NCBI GenBank assembly: GCA_965230065.1
Contig: OZ245942.1
Span: forward strand, 6,076,001 to 6,140,000
DNA from: G965230065 sp965230065
GTDB lineage: Bacteria; Bacteroidota; Bacteroidia; Cytophagales; Cyclobacteriaceae
DNA length: 64,000 nt
Direction of reading: 5' to 3'
Under the pieces are notes generated by a model that searched no databases, was not told the DNA's origin, and saw only the letters and a list, made by a program, of their open reading frames with translations. The position numbers were made by a program, and so were the translations under genes. Below are positions 7,578 to 17,046 of the stretch, in pieces. Position 1 is the first letter of the stretch. Each line of letters opens with the position of its first letter.

Positions 7578-10079
7578 CTATTTCTTATAAGCTAACAATC
7601 TCAACGCATTAAAGACTACCACCAAGGTGGAACCTTCATGGATCAACACAGCAGGCCCGATGGTCGCAATGCCTGAAATCGTCAGTGGAATTAAAACAGC
7701 TACTATTCCCAAACTAACCCAGAGGTTTTGTTTGATAATCCCTTTGGCCTTCCTACTTAAACCGATAGCAAAAGGCAAGGTTTCCAGCTTGTCGGCCATG
7801 AGGGCAATGTCGGCTGTTTCCAGGGCTACATCACTGCCAGCTGCTCCCATGGCAATACCTACCGTGCTGTTGGCCATGGCCGGGGCATCATTCACGCCAT
7901 CTCCCACCATAGCTACTTTGGATTCTTTCTCCTTAAGTTCTTTAATGGCTTCTACTTTTTCTTCCGGCAGCAAGCTGCCCCAGGCATCTGTGAGGCCAAT
8001 CTCTTTGGCCACTGCATCTGCTACTTTCTGGTTATCACCCGTTAGCATGATCATACGTTTGATACCGATTTCTTTCAGTCGTTTTAATGTGTTTTTGGCT
8101 TCTTCCCTCGGGGTATCCATCAGGGCAATGATGCCAATGTATTTGTCATTTTGACGGATCAGCATGGTTGTATTGCCATCTGACTCCAGTGCCTTTACTT
8201 TTTCTTCTGTTTCCTTCTCCGGCTTATTATCATCCAGGGATTCAAACAGGTCCAGATTGCCGATGTACACTTTGTCATCACCCAAGGAGGCTTTGATCCC
8301 CCTACCAAGCACCGCTTCCAGATCTTTCGCATCAGGTATATCAGTACCATCCAATCGCTCTTTACCATCCCGCACTACAGCTTTGGCCAGTGGATGGTCA
8401 CTGAGGTTTTCTACGGCTACTGCTATTTTTAACAGTTCTTGCTCGTTTACATCACCTAAAGGAATTACTTCGGTGAGCTTGGGCTTACCTTCTGTTAGTG
8501 TTCCGGTTTTGTCAAAAGCCAGGGCGGTGAGTACACCCAGATCTTCCAGCGGACGGCCACCTTTGATAAGCACCCCGCTTTTGGCTGCCCTGGCTACTCC
8601 GCTTAGCACTGCACTTGGTGTGGCAATGGCCAAAGCGCAAGGGCTGGCTGCCACCAATACGGCCATTGCACGGTAGAAACTTTCGCTAAACGTTTCGTCC
8701 AGTACCAAAAAAGCGAAATTGAGTATGACCACCAAGACCAATACAGAAGGCACAAAATACTTCTCAAATTTGTCGGTCAGCCGCTGTGTAGGTGATTTCT
8801 GGGTCTGGGCTTCATTCACCAGTTTCACCAATCGGGAAAGTGTAGAGTCTTTGGCTTCTTTGATCACTTTGATTTCCAGCGTATTGTTGCCATTGATAGT
8901 ACCCGAAAAAACACGGTTCTCGTCTTTGATGTCTTTTTCCTCCGACCAGTCTTTATCAGGATTATGCACCGGTTCTTTATCTACCGGCACACTTTCCCCG
9001 GTGATAGGAGCCTGATTAACACTACTGGTACCGCTGACAACCACCCCATCGGCCGAAATTTTGCTATTGGGCTTCACCACGATGATATCACCGATGCTCA
9101 ATTCCTCAATACCGACTTCTTCGGTTTTGCCATTTCTTTTAAGCAATGCCGTTTTAGGAGCGAGTTCTGCCAAAGCAGCAATGGATTTACGGGCTTTGTT
9201 CATGGCGTAGTGTTCCAGTGCATGCCCCATGCTGAACAGGAATAACAATAAGGCACCTTCTGCCCATTCGCCCAGAATAGCCGCTCCAATGGCTGCCACG
9301 AGCATGAGAAAGTCAATTTCAAAACCTCCTTTGGCCACTGTTTGAATGGCTTCTTTGGCTGTAAAAAATCCGCCAAAGAAATAGGCTCCGATATACAATG
9401 CCAAGCTCACCCAGGAAGGCACAATCTCTGCGTAAGACAATCCAAAGCCAATTCCGAGCAATGCCCCGCAAATAATGGAAAAAATCAGTTCCGTATTTTT
9501 ACCGAAAATGCCGTCATGTGAGTGTTCATGATCGTCACCTTCCTCATGGTCGTGGTCTATTTCACCTTCTTTTTGATCTTCGCCTTTTTTAGTTTCTTCT
9601 ACCTTCTCAAGAAATCGTTCGGCACTTACCAGGGTATCCGGTATATCAAGCCCCTCTTTTCTCAGCGCTTTCAGGATTTCCGCTTCATCCACCTGAGCCG
9701 TATCATACTCTACCCGTACCATACCAGATGCCGATACGGAGGCTTCGATAATACCCGCTATCCCGTGGAGGTCACGCTCTATATGACGGGCGTGGCGGGT
9801 ATGGCGAATGCCTTCTACTTCTATGAGTTTGTGTCCGAATTTCTGCGTGATTTCCACCCCGGTTTGCTCCGCTAACGACTGGATACGATCTAAGGAGATC
9901 AACTCCGGGTCGTAATGAAAGCAGAGCTGGGGTACGCCATTGTTTGTTTCGTCTGCTACATGCACTTTTCCAAGGCCTTCTTTACCCTGAAGCTGTTGAA
10001 TAAGTTTTTGCACGCATTGATCCTTCTCGTCCGGTACTTCAGGCAGGAGCAATGGTATTTTTATTTGTAGTTTTTTCAT
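7578..10079 (-). CDS. P1B-4-type heavy-metal-translocating ATPase
   Basis: Pumps a divalent transition metal out of the cytoplasm at the cost of ATP. The start is placed at ATG 10079 (MKKLQIKIP); an alternative lies 27 bases upstream. Using numbering from that longer form, two degenerate HMA-like folds occupy residues 10-150, with the metal CxxC replaced by RHTRHARHIE. A His/Asp-rich stretch follows at 183-197, then membrane helices. The membrane metal site is SPC (488-490) rather than CPC. Further motifs are the phosphorylated Asp532 in DKTGT, SDHPLA, GDGVNDAPA, and a last helix opening HEGST (823-827). SPC plus HEGST defines the P1B-4 group (Co, Fe, Zn, Cd). It follows a Fur-family gene and the conserved leader element at 10104-10177. 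Confidence 0.9.
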   Translation of the reverse strand: MKKLQIKIPLLLPEVPDEKDQCVQKLIQQLQGKEGLGKVHVADETNNGVPQLCFHYDPELISLDRIQSLAEQTGVEITQKFGHKLIEVEGIRHTRHARHIERDLHGIAGIIEASVSASGMVRVEYDTAQVDEAEILKALRKEGLDIPDTLVSAERFLEKVEETKKGEDQKEGEIDHDHEEGDDHEHSHDGIFGKNTELIFSIICGALLGIGFGLSYAEIVPSWVSLALYIGAYFFGGFFTAKEAIQTVAKGGFEIDFLMLVAAIGAAILGEWAEGALLLFLFSMGHALEHYAMNKARKSIAALAELAPKTALLKRNGKTEEVGIEELSIGDIIVVKPNSKISADGVVVSGTSSVNQAPITGESVPVDKEPVHNPDKDWSEEKDIKDENRVFSGTINGNNTLEIKVIKEAKDSTLSRLVKLVNEAQTQKSPTQRLTDKFEKYFVPSVLVLVVILNFAFLVLDETFSESFYRAMAVLVAASPCALAIATPSAVLSGVARAAKSGVLIKGGRPLEDLGVLTALAFDKTGTLTEGKPKLTEVIPLGDVNEQELLKIAVAVENLSDHPLAKAVVRDGKERLDGTDIPDAKDLEAVLGRGIKASLGDDKVYIGNLDLFESLDDNKPEKETEEKVKALESDGNTTMLIRQNDKYIGIIALMDTPREEAKNTLKRLKEIGIKRMIMLTGDNQKVADAVAKEIGLTDAWGSLLPEEKVEAIKELKEKESKVAMVGDGVNDAPAMANSTVGIAMGAAGSDVALETADIALMADKLETLPFAIGLSRKAKGIIKQNLWVSLGIVAVLIPLTISGIATIGPAVLIHEGSTLVVVFNALRLLAYKK

Positions 10080-10103
10080 GCGTGTAAGTTTATTTCCAAT
10101 TGT

Positions 10104-10177
10104 CACATGGAATTCGCAATAAACTTATTCATCCTTGGTTGGTATGCTAAGGACTCTAAGTTTATGCTCATTTCATG
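10104..10177 (-). promoter_or_regulatory. Leader/promoter element copy 1
   Basis: This 74-base stretch shares an ordered set of blocks with 45812-45888 and 57889-57990. Read on the minus strand they are ATGAAATG, CATAAACTTAG, CATACCAACC..GGATGAATAA, then ATTCCATGTG about 25 bases before the ATG. The outer blocks form an imperfect inverted repeat (CATGAAAT against ATTCCATG), with AAGTTTAT/ATAAACTT inside it. A TAAGTTTA box resembling the Bacteroidota -7 element sits at 10120-10127. Each copy directly precedes a metal or stress gene, here the P1B-4 ATPase. Confidence 0.6.
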
Positions 10178-10183
10178 ATTTCT

Positions 10184-10609
10184 CTATTTATCCTCTGAGC
10201 AATTATCACAAATACCTTTTACCACTAAGTTAGCCTCTTCAGGAACATACTTCGGAGGCAACTCCACTTCGGGAATTTTATAACTGGTCAGGCATTTGGT
10301 TTGTCCGCATACTCTGCAATGAAAATGCAAGTGTAAGTCCCTTTCAATTTCGCACTTACAACCTTCTTCACATAAGGCGTATTTAGGCACACCTGTGCCA
10401 TCATCAATACTGTGTACCAGTCCGTTATCCTCAAATGCCTTTAGTGTTCTGTAGATGGTAGTTCGGTCCGATTTCTCAAAGTCTTGATATAAATCGGTCA
10501 GGCCAACTGCTGCTTCCCTACCCATGAGGTACTCTAATACCAACAACCGCATGGCGGTGGGTTTTATATGATGGGCTTTCAGGTTTTCTTCTAATTCTTT
10601 AATCATCAT
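10184..10609 (-). CDS. Fur-family metal-responsive repressor
   Basis: A 141-residue protein with the Fur fold. A winged helix comes first (residues 5-80), with PTAMRLLVLEYL and the recognition helix around DRTTIYRTLKAFEDNGLVH. A dimerisation/metal domain follows with HLHFHCRVCG (His cluster plus CxxC) and a C-terminal CDNC, which together form the structural Zn site. It could be a Zur, PerR or Fur homologue. The position between the P1B-4 ATPase and the RND adaptor fits control of Zn/Co/Cd export, but this is inference. Two adjacent ATG codons (10609 and 10606) both fit. Confidence 0.85.
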   Translation of the reverse strand: MMIKELEENLKAHHIKPTAMRLLVLEYLMGREAAVGLTDLYQDFEKSDRTTIYRTLKAFEDNGLVHSIDDGTGVPKYALCEEGCKCEIERDLHLHFHCRVCGQTKCLTSYKIPEVELPPKYVPEEANLVVKGICDNCSEDK

Positions 10610-10617
10610 TTTCTTTG

Positions 10618-11826
10618 TTAATGTCCATGCTCGGTTGAGCCCTTCTTCATTTCAGCAATCAGATAGTAGGCATTATTCCAGGCCACCAAGGCTCCATCTG
10701 GCAGAGGCTCCAACAGTTTAATTTCTATCCAGCCATCATTGCTAGTACCGGTACGTACTTCTATAGGTTTAAATTCCCACTCTGTCTCTCCATCTTCTTC
10801 GTGCACTTCCGCTAGAAAGATGTATGGCTTGCCTTCCTCTTCTATAATAGCTTCTTCCGGTAGGGCTTTAACTGTCTTACTTTCAGTATGGATTTTCCCA
10901 TTGATATACATGCCCGGTATAAGAAAATCTTCTTTGCTTTTGATTTCAGCATGGACATGCACGGCTTTAGGGTTTTGTTCAAATTTTTTACCGACAGAAT
11001 AAATTTCTGCTGAAAGCTGAGAATCTGGCACTGATTCTATTGTAAAGGAAATTTGCTGACCTTCTTTTACTTTATAGACATCTTTCTCAAATACCATCAG
11101 GTCGGCATGAACATGTTCCGTATTAACAATCATAAACATTTTGGTTTGGGGCTCTACAAACTGACCTACCTGTATCAGCACTTTTTCAATGTTACCATCA
11201 ATGGGGCTCACTACCGGCACATGCTGATATATATCACCCTCGCTTACGGTTTTTACATTGATACTCAATTGTTTTAACTGAGCTTCATATCCTTTGACCT
11301 CACCTTTCATAGCCTGGTAGTCTGCCAGGGTTTCCTGATAGGCTTTTCCCGAACCCACTTCTTCTTCATACAGTCTTTTTTGGCGTTGCATTTCCTTCTC
11401 CAGGTATTGAAGGCGACTATAGGCCTTTACATAATTTGTTTGTAACTGTGTAATGTTAGGATGAGAAATGTAAGCCAATACCTGCCCTCTTTTAACCTTA
11501 TCACCCTCAATGACTTTGATTGAAGTCACGTTAGCCCCTAGTATGGCGGTCACCGTAGCTTCGTATTGAGGGGGTACTTCCAATTGCCCGTTGGCTTCTA
11601 CCGTGCCGGTTAGAGCCCGTGTAGGCAGGCTGTCTACTTTCATATTGAGACTATTAAACTTGAGGGTCGACAGATGAACCGTCCCCATTTCTTCTTCACC
11701 TTGACTGCCTTGCCCTTCAGTATGGTTTTCTTGTTTACCCTCAGTATCAGCCGATTTGCTGCCACAACCTGTAAATACGGCAGCTAAAAGCAGTAATGCC
11801 CATATATATATCAATTGATTTTTCAT
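10618..11826 (-). CDS. czcB: RND efflux periplasmic adaptor, CzcB/CusB type
   Basis: A 402-residue membrane-fusion protein that bridges the inner-membrane RND pump and the outer-membrane channel. The leader ends in a lipobox (VFTGCG), so it is a lipoprotein. Residues 80-130 hold the first half of the lipoyl domain (VTSIKVIEGDKVKRGQVLAYI). A helical hairpin follows (residues 130-185), with the second lipoyl half (SPIDGNIEKVLIQVGQFVEPQ) near 210. Beta-barrel and membrane-proximal domains make up the rest. An AANN/His-rich tail ends GSTEHGH. It lies 33 bases after the permease gene and directly before Fur in transcription order. Confidence 0.9.
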   Translation of the reverse strand: MKNQLIYIWALLLLAAVFTGCGSKSADTEGKQENHTEGQGSQGEEEMGTVHLSTLKFNSLNMKVDSLPTRALTGTVEANGQLEVPPQYEATVTAILGANVTSIKVIEGDKVKRGQVLAYISHPNITQLQTNYVKAYSRLQYLEKEMQRQKRLYEEEVGSGKAYQETLADYQAMKGEVKGYEAQLKQLSINVKTVSEGDIYQHVPVVSPIDGNIEKVLIQVGQFVEPQTKMFMIVNTEHVHADLMVFEKDVYKVKEGQQISFTIESVPDSQLSAEIYSVGKKFEQNPKAVHVHAEIKSKEDFLIPGMYINGKIHTESKTVKALPEEAIIEEEGKPYIFLAEVHEEDGETEWEFKPIEVRTGTSNDGWIEIKLLEPLPDGALVAWNNAYYLIAEMKKGSTEHGH

Positions 11827-11859
11827 CTTCTTATCTGTTTATGTCTAAGAGTCGGTTAA

Positions 11860-14800
11860 TTAATTTGATGTTTTTAAATAGTATTCCAGTTGGTAGCGGC
11901 TATCCAGGTAGTTACCAAAGGCATCCCAGGAATCCACTTCTATGCGAATGGCATCCCTGATGTTTTGCAGGAAGGTCACATAGTCAATAGCACCTTCCCG
12001 ATAAGCCAAAATAGCTCCATCCCTTTGCTCCTGTGCCAGTGGTAGTGCCTTATCCCGATAGTATGCCCATGAATTCAGCCATTTCAGGTACTGCTCTTTC
12101 ATTCCCTGATAGGCCGCATTCAGTTCCAACTGGTTTTGTCGCAGGTTCTGTCCTGCTATATCCCGCTGTATTTTGGCCGATTGTGTCCGCCCTAGTTCCG
12201 GCCCGAAAAACAGGGGAATCCTTATCCCTACCTGGTATTGATAAAAACCGGATTGTCCATCTACTTGTTGTCGGCCATACTGGCCTTGCAACCGTGGAAA
12301 AAACTGCGAACGTCTTTCCTTTATGGTAGCATCCGCTACATCTACACGCTGTTTTGATACATTCAGCAACGGATGGTTCATCAAAGAGTCAGCCACATAA
12401 TTCAGCGGTTCATCCAGTTGGGTAGCTGGGATATCAGGTACGGTAAAGAGGGTATCATTGGCAAACCACAAGTTGAGCCGCTGCAAGGCACTGAGATAAT
12501 CTCTGTAAGCCTGTTCCTTCTGTATCTGTACCTGATTAGCCTGGTTGGAAGTAGCGAGATATTCCAGCTTGGAAGTGGCTTCTGTTTCCAACCTGATCCT
12601 GGCAGCTCTTTCAATATCTGCAAATACCGAATCCAACTGCTCATAAATCTGGTAGTTGTTTTTGGTGGCATACACCATCGCCCAAGCCTGACTTACCTCC
12701 CTCTCTAACTCTATCACGGACAGGTCAAGGGCAGATTCGGCTAACGCCACCCGTTCTTTTTGCAATTTCAAACGGGGTGCTATGCCAAAAATATCAATCT
12801 GCTGTTGTTGGATGCCTATCTGAGTGTAAACTCCATCCGAGCCATTGCCCACTTCTTCTTTTCCGGTAAATACCTGGGTATTACCAAAGTCCCAGGCTGT
12901 TTTCTTCAGGGCCTGTTGGTTTTCTATTTCCAGCGTGGCTGATTGTATCTTAGGATAACTTTCTACCGCACGTTTTCTAGCCTGCTCTAATGTAATCATA
13001 GGTAAGCTGTCTTTCTCCTGTCCCTGCTGCTGGGCATTAGCCATAGCCGGTAAGCCAAATAATCCACCACAAACGATGAGGACAATGATCACGTTGGCAT
13101 TCGGTGCTTTCAGGTTCTTTCTTTTATCGCTCCTTCCTTCTACAAAAGTGTAAAGCACCGGCAGCACTACCAGGGTAAGCAATGTGGCTGTAAGCATTCC
13201 TCCAATTACTACAGTTGCTAAAGGACGCTGCACTTCCGCTCCGGCAGACCCAGAGAAAGCCATGGGTAAGAACCCAAATATATCTGTTGTGGCTGTCAGC
13301 ATAATGGGCCTGATTCGCTCTTTGGTTCCTGTTAAAATTCTTTCTCTGATGCTGGTGACGCCTTCTTCTTTCAATGAATTAAAGCGGTTGATTAAGACCA
13401 AGCCATTTAACACGGCTACTCCAAAAAGCACGATAAAACCAACGCCTGCTGAAATACTGAAGGGCATATCTCTAATCCACAGCGCAAATACACCACCAAT
13501 AGCTGCCAGGGGTATAGCGATATAAATCATGATGGATTGTGAAAATGACTGTAGCGCAAAATAGAGTAAAACGAAAATCAAGAACAGCGCTATTGGAACA
13601 ACAATGGCTAATCTGCTCTTCGCCCGTTCCAGGTTTTCAAACTCTCCTCCATAAGTGATGTAATAGCCGGGAGGTAACTCTAGTTGTGCATCCAGTTTTT
13701 CCTGAATATCATTTACCACTGACTCTACATCTCTTCCCCGTGTATTCACTCCTACATAGGTTCTTCTATAGGTATTGTCCCGCGAGATCTGCATGGGGCC
13801 CGGCACATAGCTGATATCTGCCACTTCTTTTATCGGCACTTGGGTACCATCGGGCAGATCAATGTAGAGTGTGCGCAGGTCATCAATACTTTTGCGATGT
13901 GCCTCGTCAAACCGGATGACCAGATCAAACCTTTTTTCTCCCTCAAAAATCACCCCGGCCACACCACCGGCAAAAGCAGAGCTTACATACTCATTGAGCT
14001 TTTGAATATCCAGGCCGTATTGGGCAATTTTATCCCGGTTGTAACGAACGGTCATTTGAGGAAGTCCTGATGTCCGTTCGGGGTTTACATCACCAGCTCC
14101 TGGCACGGTAGAAATAATATCGGCCATCTCCTGCACTTTTTCGGAAAGCACTTCCAGGTCTTCACCATAGAGTTTAACGGCAATATCCTCCCGTACCCCT
14201 TCCAGCAACTCATTAAAACGCAGCTCTACCGGCTGGGTAAATACCAGGTTTACTCCTGTAAGATGCGTCTCAAGCTTATCCTTGATTTGCTCAATTAGTT
14301 CATCTTTAGTCTCTGCAGACACCCATTGGTCTTTATCCTTTTCTAAGATGAGGTACATATCGGCTATATCCATCGGCATAGGGTCGGTAGGGATGTCCGC
14401 CACCCCGATCCGGGCAGTTACTGTTTTTATTTCGGGGAAACTTTCCAGCAACAGGTTCTCAATCCTGATAGATACCTCTTTTGATTCACTTAGGGAACTT
14501 CCGGGCCTGATGAGTGCCTGCATGGCGATATCTCCTTCATCAAGCTGTGGTACGAACTCACCTCCCATTCGTGAAAAAATAAACCCGGCTGCTCCCAGCA
14601 GCACAATAGCTACGATAATCACAATTGCTTTAAAACGCAGGGCGCTTTTCAGCAAGGGCAGGTAAGCTTTTTGAATACCACCAATGATTTTATCACTTAC
14701 TCTTTCCAGCCAGCGTTCAAATCGTCCAAACCAGTTCTTTTTGTTTTGAATAGGCTTCATGAATAAGGCCGACATCATCGGTACATAAGTCAGGCACAGG

Positions 14801-16272
14801 ATAATGGCACCAATCATGGCAAAACCAAAGGTGTAGGCCATCGGCTGGAACATTTTACCTTCCACACCGGTGAGGAATAAAATGGGGGCGAATACAATAA
14901 GGATGATGATCTGTCCGAAAAATGCCGAACTCATCATGGTACTGCCTGCATCATAAGCCACTTCGTCCATCACACCCTGATTGAACTTAATTTTCCCTGA
15001 CCGGATGCGTTTCTGGATTTCATACACCGTACCTTCAATGATGATCACCGCCCCGTCAATGATGATCCCAAAGTCAATGGCTCCCAGGCTCATGAGATTA
15101 GCCCACACATTAAACTGCTTCATCAAGATGAAAGCAAAAAGCAGGGAAAGCGGAATGGTGGTAGCAGTGATAATACCACCACGGACGCTACCCAATAGAA
15201 TTACCAGGGCAAAAATCACAATTAATGCGCCTTCCAACAGGTTAGTTTTTACGGTATCTGTCGTTCTGGAAATCAGGTCGCTCCGGTCTATGATGGTATT
15301 AATGGTTAATCCTTCAGGTAGAGATTTTTCTACTTCTGCCATACGCTCTTTCACATTTTGGACTACCGCATTGGGATTGGAGCCTTTCAGCATCATGATG
15401 ATGCCGCCAACCGCTTCTTTTCCATCCTGTGTGAAAGCTCCGTAGCGTACCTGATTGCCGAAGTGTACCTTGGAAGCCACATCACCTACCGTAACCGGGA
15501 TCCCGTTTTCTGTTTTTATGACGATTTTTCTGATATCGTCCAGAGAGCGCACTAACCCTTCCCCACGGATGAAATTGGACATCCTGTTCTTTTCAATGTA
15601 CGCCCCACCGGTATTGACATTGTTCCTCGCCAGGGCCTCATATACCTGAGAGATGCTCACATTCTGCGCATTGAGTTTATCCGGGCTAATAGCTACCTCA
15701 TATTGCTTGATGTAGCCACCGAAAGAATTCACCTCAACCACACCATCAAGCAAGGTCAGTTGTCTTTTAACAATCCAATCCTGTATTGTACGCAACTCCA
15801 TTGGAGAATACAGCGAGTCATAACCCTCTTGTGGTTGAATAGTGTATTCATAGATTTGGCCTAAACCAGTGGAAATCGGCCCCATAGTAGGGCTTCCGAA
15901 TTTCTCCGGAATGGTTTCTTTTAATTCATTCAGTTTTTCCTGTACAAGTTGTCTGGGCAGATAGGTACCCATATCGTCTTCAAAAACAATGGTGACTACC
16001 GACAGGCCAAACCTGGAAATTGACCGGATTTCATCTACCCCCGGCAGGTTGCCCATGGCCAACTCTACCGGATAGGTAACGAACTGCTCTATATCCTCTG
16101 TGGCCAGGTTAGGAGAGACAGTAATTACCTGCACCTGGTTGTTAGTGATATCGGGCACCGAACCCAAATTGACCGTGGACATGGAATAAATGCCCACGCC
16201 TATGAGTGCCAGCGTAAGCAGGCCCACGATGAATTTATTCTTTATTGAAAAAGAAATGATTTTATTGATCAT
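11860..16272 (-). CDS. czcA: CzcA/CusA-type RND metal pump fused to a TolC-like outer-membrane factor
   Basis: A 1470-residue two-part protein. Residues 1-1040 form a heavy-metal RND permease: 12 membrane helices, two periplasmic loops, and the TM4 proton-relay motif DFGIIIDGAVIIIE with Asp400, Asp406 and Glu413, characteristic of the HME class. A hydrophobic linker with a signal-peptide-like AMANAQQ boundary follows at about 1045-1065. The last 400 residues form a TolC/OMF coiled-coil plus barrel repeat (ITLEQARKRAVESYPKI at the start). The fusion is common in Bacteroidota. It would carry divalent cations, or Cu/Ag, from the periplasm to the outside with the CzcB adaptor. Confidence 0.92.
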   Translation of the reverse strand: MINKIISFSIKNKFIVGLLTLALIGVGIYSMSTVNLGSVPDITNNQVQVITVSPNLATEDIEQFVTYPVELAMGNLPGVDEIRSISRFGLSVVTIVFEDDMGTYLPRQLVQEKLNELKETIPEKFGSPTMGPISTGLGQIYEYTIQPQEGYDSLYSPMELRTIQDWIVKRQLTLLDGVVEVNSFGGYIKQYEVAISPDKLNAQNVSISQVYEALARNNVNTGGAYIEKNRMSNFIRGEGLVRSLDDIRKIVIKTENGIPVTVGDVASKVHFGNQVRYGAFTQDGKEAVGGIIMMLKGSNPNAVVQNVKERMAEVEKSLPEGLTINTIIDRSDLISRTTDTVKTNLLEGALIVIFALVILLGSVRGGIITATTIPLSLLFAFILMKQFNVWANLMSLGAIDFGIIIDGAVIIIEGTVYEIQKRIRSGKIKFNQGVMDEVAYDAGSTMMSSAFFGQIIILIVFAPILFLTGVEGKMFQPMAYTFGFAMIGAIILCLTYVPMMSALFMKPIQNKKNWFGRFERWLERVSDKIIGGIQKAYLPLLKSALRFKAIVIIVAIVLLGAAGFIFSRMGGEFVPQLDEGDIAMQALIRPGSSLSESKEVSIRIENLLLESFPEIKTVTARIGVADIPTDPMPMDIADMYLILEKDKDQWVSAETKDELIEQIKDKLETHLTGVNLVFTQPVELRFNELLEGVREDIAVKLYGEDLEVLSEKVQEMADIISTVPGAGDVNPERTSGLPQMTVRYNRDKIAQYGLDIQKLNEYVSSAFAGGVAGVIFEGEKRFDLVIRFDEAHRKSIDDLRTLYIDLPDGTQVPIKEVADISYVPGPMQISRDNTYRRTYVGVNTRGRDVESVVNDIQEKLDAQLELPPGYYITYGGEFENLERAKSRLAIVVPIALFLIFVLLYFALQSFSQSIMIYIAIPLAAIGGVFALWIRDMPFSISAGVGFIVLFGVAVLNGLVLINRFNSLKEEGVTSIRERILTGTKERIRPIMLTATTDIFGFLPMAFSGSAGAEVQRPLATVVIGGMLTATLLTLVVLPVLYTFVEGRSDKRKNLKAPNANVIIVLIVCGGLFGLPAMANAQQQGQEKDSLPMITLEQARKRAVESYPKIQSATLEIENQQALKKTAWDFGNTQVFTGKEEVGNGSDGVYTQIGIQQQQIDIFGIAPRLKLQKERVALAESALDLSVIELEREVSQAWAMVYATKNNYQIYEQLDSVFADIERAARIRLETEATSKLEYLATSNQANQVQIQKEQAYRDYLSALQRLNLWFANDTLFTVPDIPATQLDEPLNYVADSLMNHPLLNVSKQRVDVADATIKERRSQFFPRLQGQYGRQQVDGQSGFYQYQVGIRIPLFFGPELGRTQSAKIQRDIAGQNLRQNQLELNAAYQGMKEQYLKWLNSWAYYRDKALPLAQEQRDGAILAYREGAIDYVTFLQNIRDAIRIEVDSWDAFGNYLDSRYQLEYYLKTSN

Positions 16273-16284
16273 ACATTTATTAAA

Positions 16285-16476
16285 TTATTTGAGATGGACA
16301 GAGAAGAAGTGATGGAACCGTGCCACTATCGCTACCAAAAGGATCAGGTTGACCAACACAATGAAAAACCACTTTAGAATCTGTTTGACGGTGACTTTCT
16401 TCCTTCTCTTTTTCCTTTTTTTCGTTTTGTTTTTATTCAATTTTTTCAACTTTCTGAATAAGATTGAATTGAACAC
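16285..16476 (-). CDS. Small Lys/Arg-rich single-span membrane protein
   Basis: A 63-residue frame starting with GTG. An extremely basic stretch (about residues 9-27, including KKRKKRRKK) is followed by one membrane helix (about 33-53) and a short His-containing tail (ARFHHFFSVHLK). It ends 12 bases before the RND permease start, which supports co-transcription. No family is recognised. It might be a small accessory subunit of the pump, or the basic region could reflect low-complexity A-rich DNA; the clear membrane helix favours a real gene. Confidence 0.4.
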   Translation of the reverse strand: MFNSILFRKLKKLNKNKTKKRKKRRKKVTVKQILKWFFIVLVNLILLVAIVARFHHFFSVHLK

Positions 16477-16526
16477 AATGAATTTTTGCCTTTGAGTACT
16501 AAAGGCTCATTAAAAGAAAATGCCTG

Positions 16527-16594
16527 ACAGGGTAAGTAAAATGCTTGCTGAGTCCTGATAAAAAGGACTTATCAACAGGGCATACTTATCCTGT
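16527..16594. repeat. Nested inverted repeat between metal genes
   Basis: The outer arms are ACAGGGTAAGTA (16527-16538) and TACTTATCCTGT (16583-16594), with 11 of 12 bases pairing. The inner arms are AGTCCT (16551-16556) and AGGACT (16564-16569), a perfect 6-bp stem with a 7-base loop. No T-run follows on the minus strand, so it is not a simple terminator. It lies in the spacer ahead of the small membrane protein and RND pump and could be an RNA structure that sets differential expression. Confidence 0.55.
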
Positions 16595-16607
16595 AAGGCA
16601 AGAAGAA

Positions 16608-16928
16608 TTATGATTTGGGGGGCTTGAGAAATCCAGAGATTTCAATGCTTCTGAAATCCTGAAAATAGGCAGAATATAAAACAGGTAATTTTTCGGGATG
16701 GGTAAAGGCTATTCCCGAAGTAGATAAGAAATGCACGTGGCAGCAATGACAAACGCAAAGTGGGGAGCAACCGTCCCAACCCTGATTGTGGTCATGGTCA
16801 TGATTATTATCCGCAACTTTGACTACTGTAATACTTTCCTCGCTATCCTTAAGGGGTACGGTATCCGCACAGGCCATTCCGGCAAGGATTATAAAGTAAA
16901 AGCTCAATATATAGCACGCGATTTTCAC
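16608..16928 (-). CDS. DUF6660-like exported Cys/His-rich protein
   Basis: Starting at GTG 16928 gives 106 residues beginning MKIACYILSFYFIILAG, a convincing signal peptide ending near ACAD. A TTG at 16970 would add 14 residues and spoil it. The mature part contains HDHDH, then CSPLCVCHCCHVH, a dense set of Cys and His ligands for a soft metal such as Cu or Zn. Similar short proteins accompany RND metal pumps in Bacteroidota. Just upstream lie a TATATTTG box and a TGCAAT-N8-ATTGCA inverted repeat (16954-16973), which may hold its promoter and operator. Confidence 0.6.
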   Translation of the reverse strand: MKIACYILSFYFIILAGMACADTVPLKDSEESITVVKVADNNHDHDHNQGWDGCSPLCVCHCCHVHFLSTSGIAFTHPEKLPVLYSAYFQDFRSIEISGFLKPPKS

Positions 16929-17046
16929 TATTACAAATATACGGATTAATGCAATGCAAGGGTATTGCAAAGTTTCATCTTCAGGTTTAATGCAGGTGTT
17001 TTCTCAAGATTGTTAGTATTAAACGGTTAATACGTTAGGATACCTA

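Noticed and set aside
7627..8676. Long plus-strand open frames across the P1B ATPase
   Set aside because: Ser/Ala-rich antisense shadows of a conserved ATPase without start context or homology.
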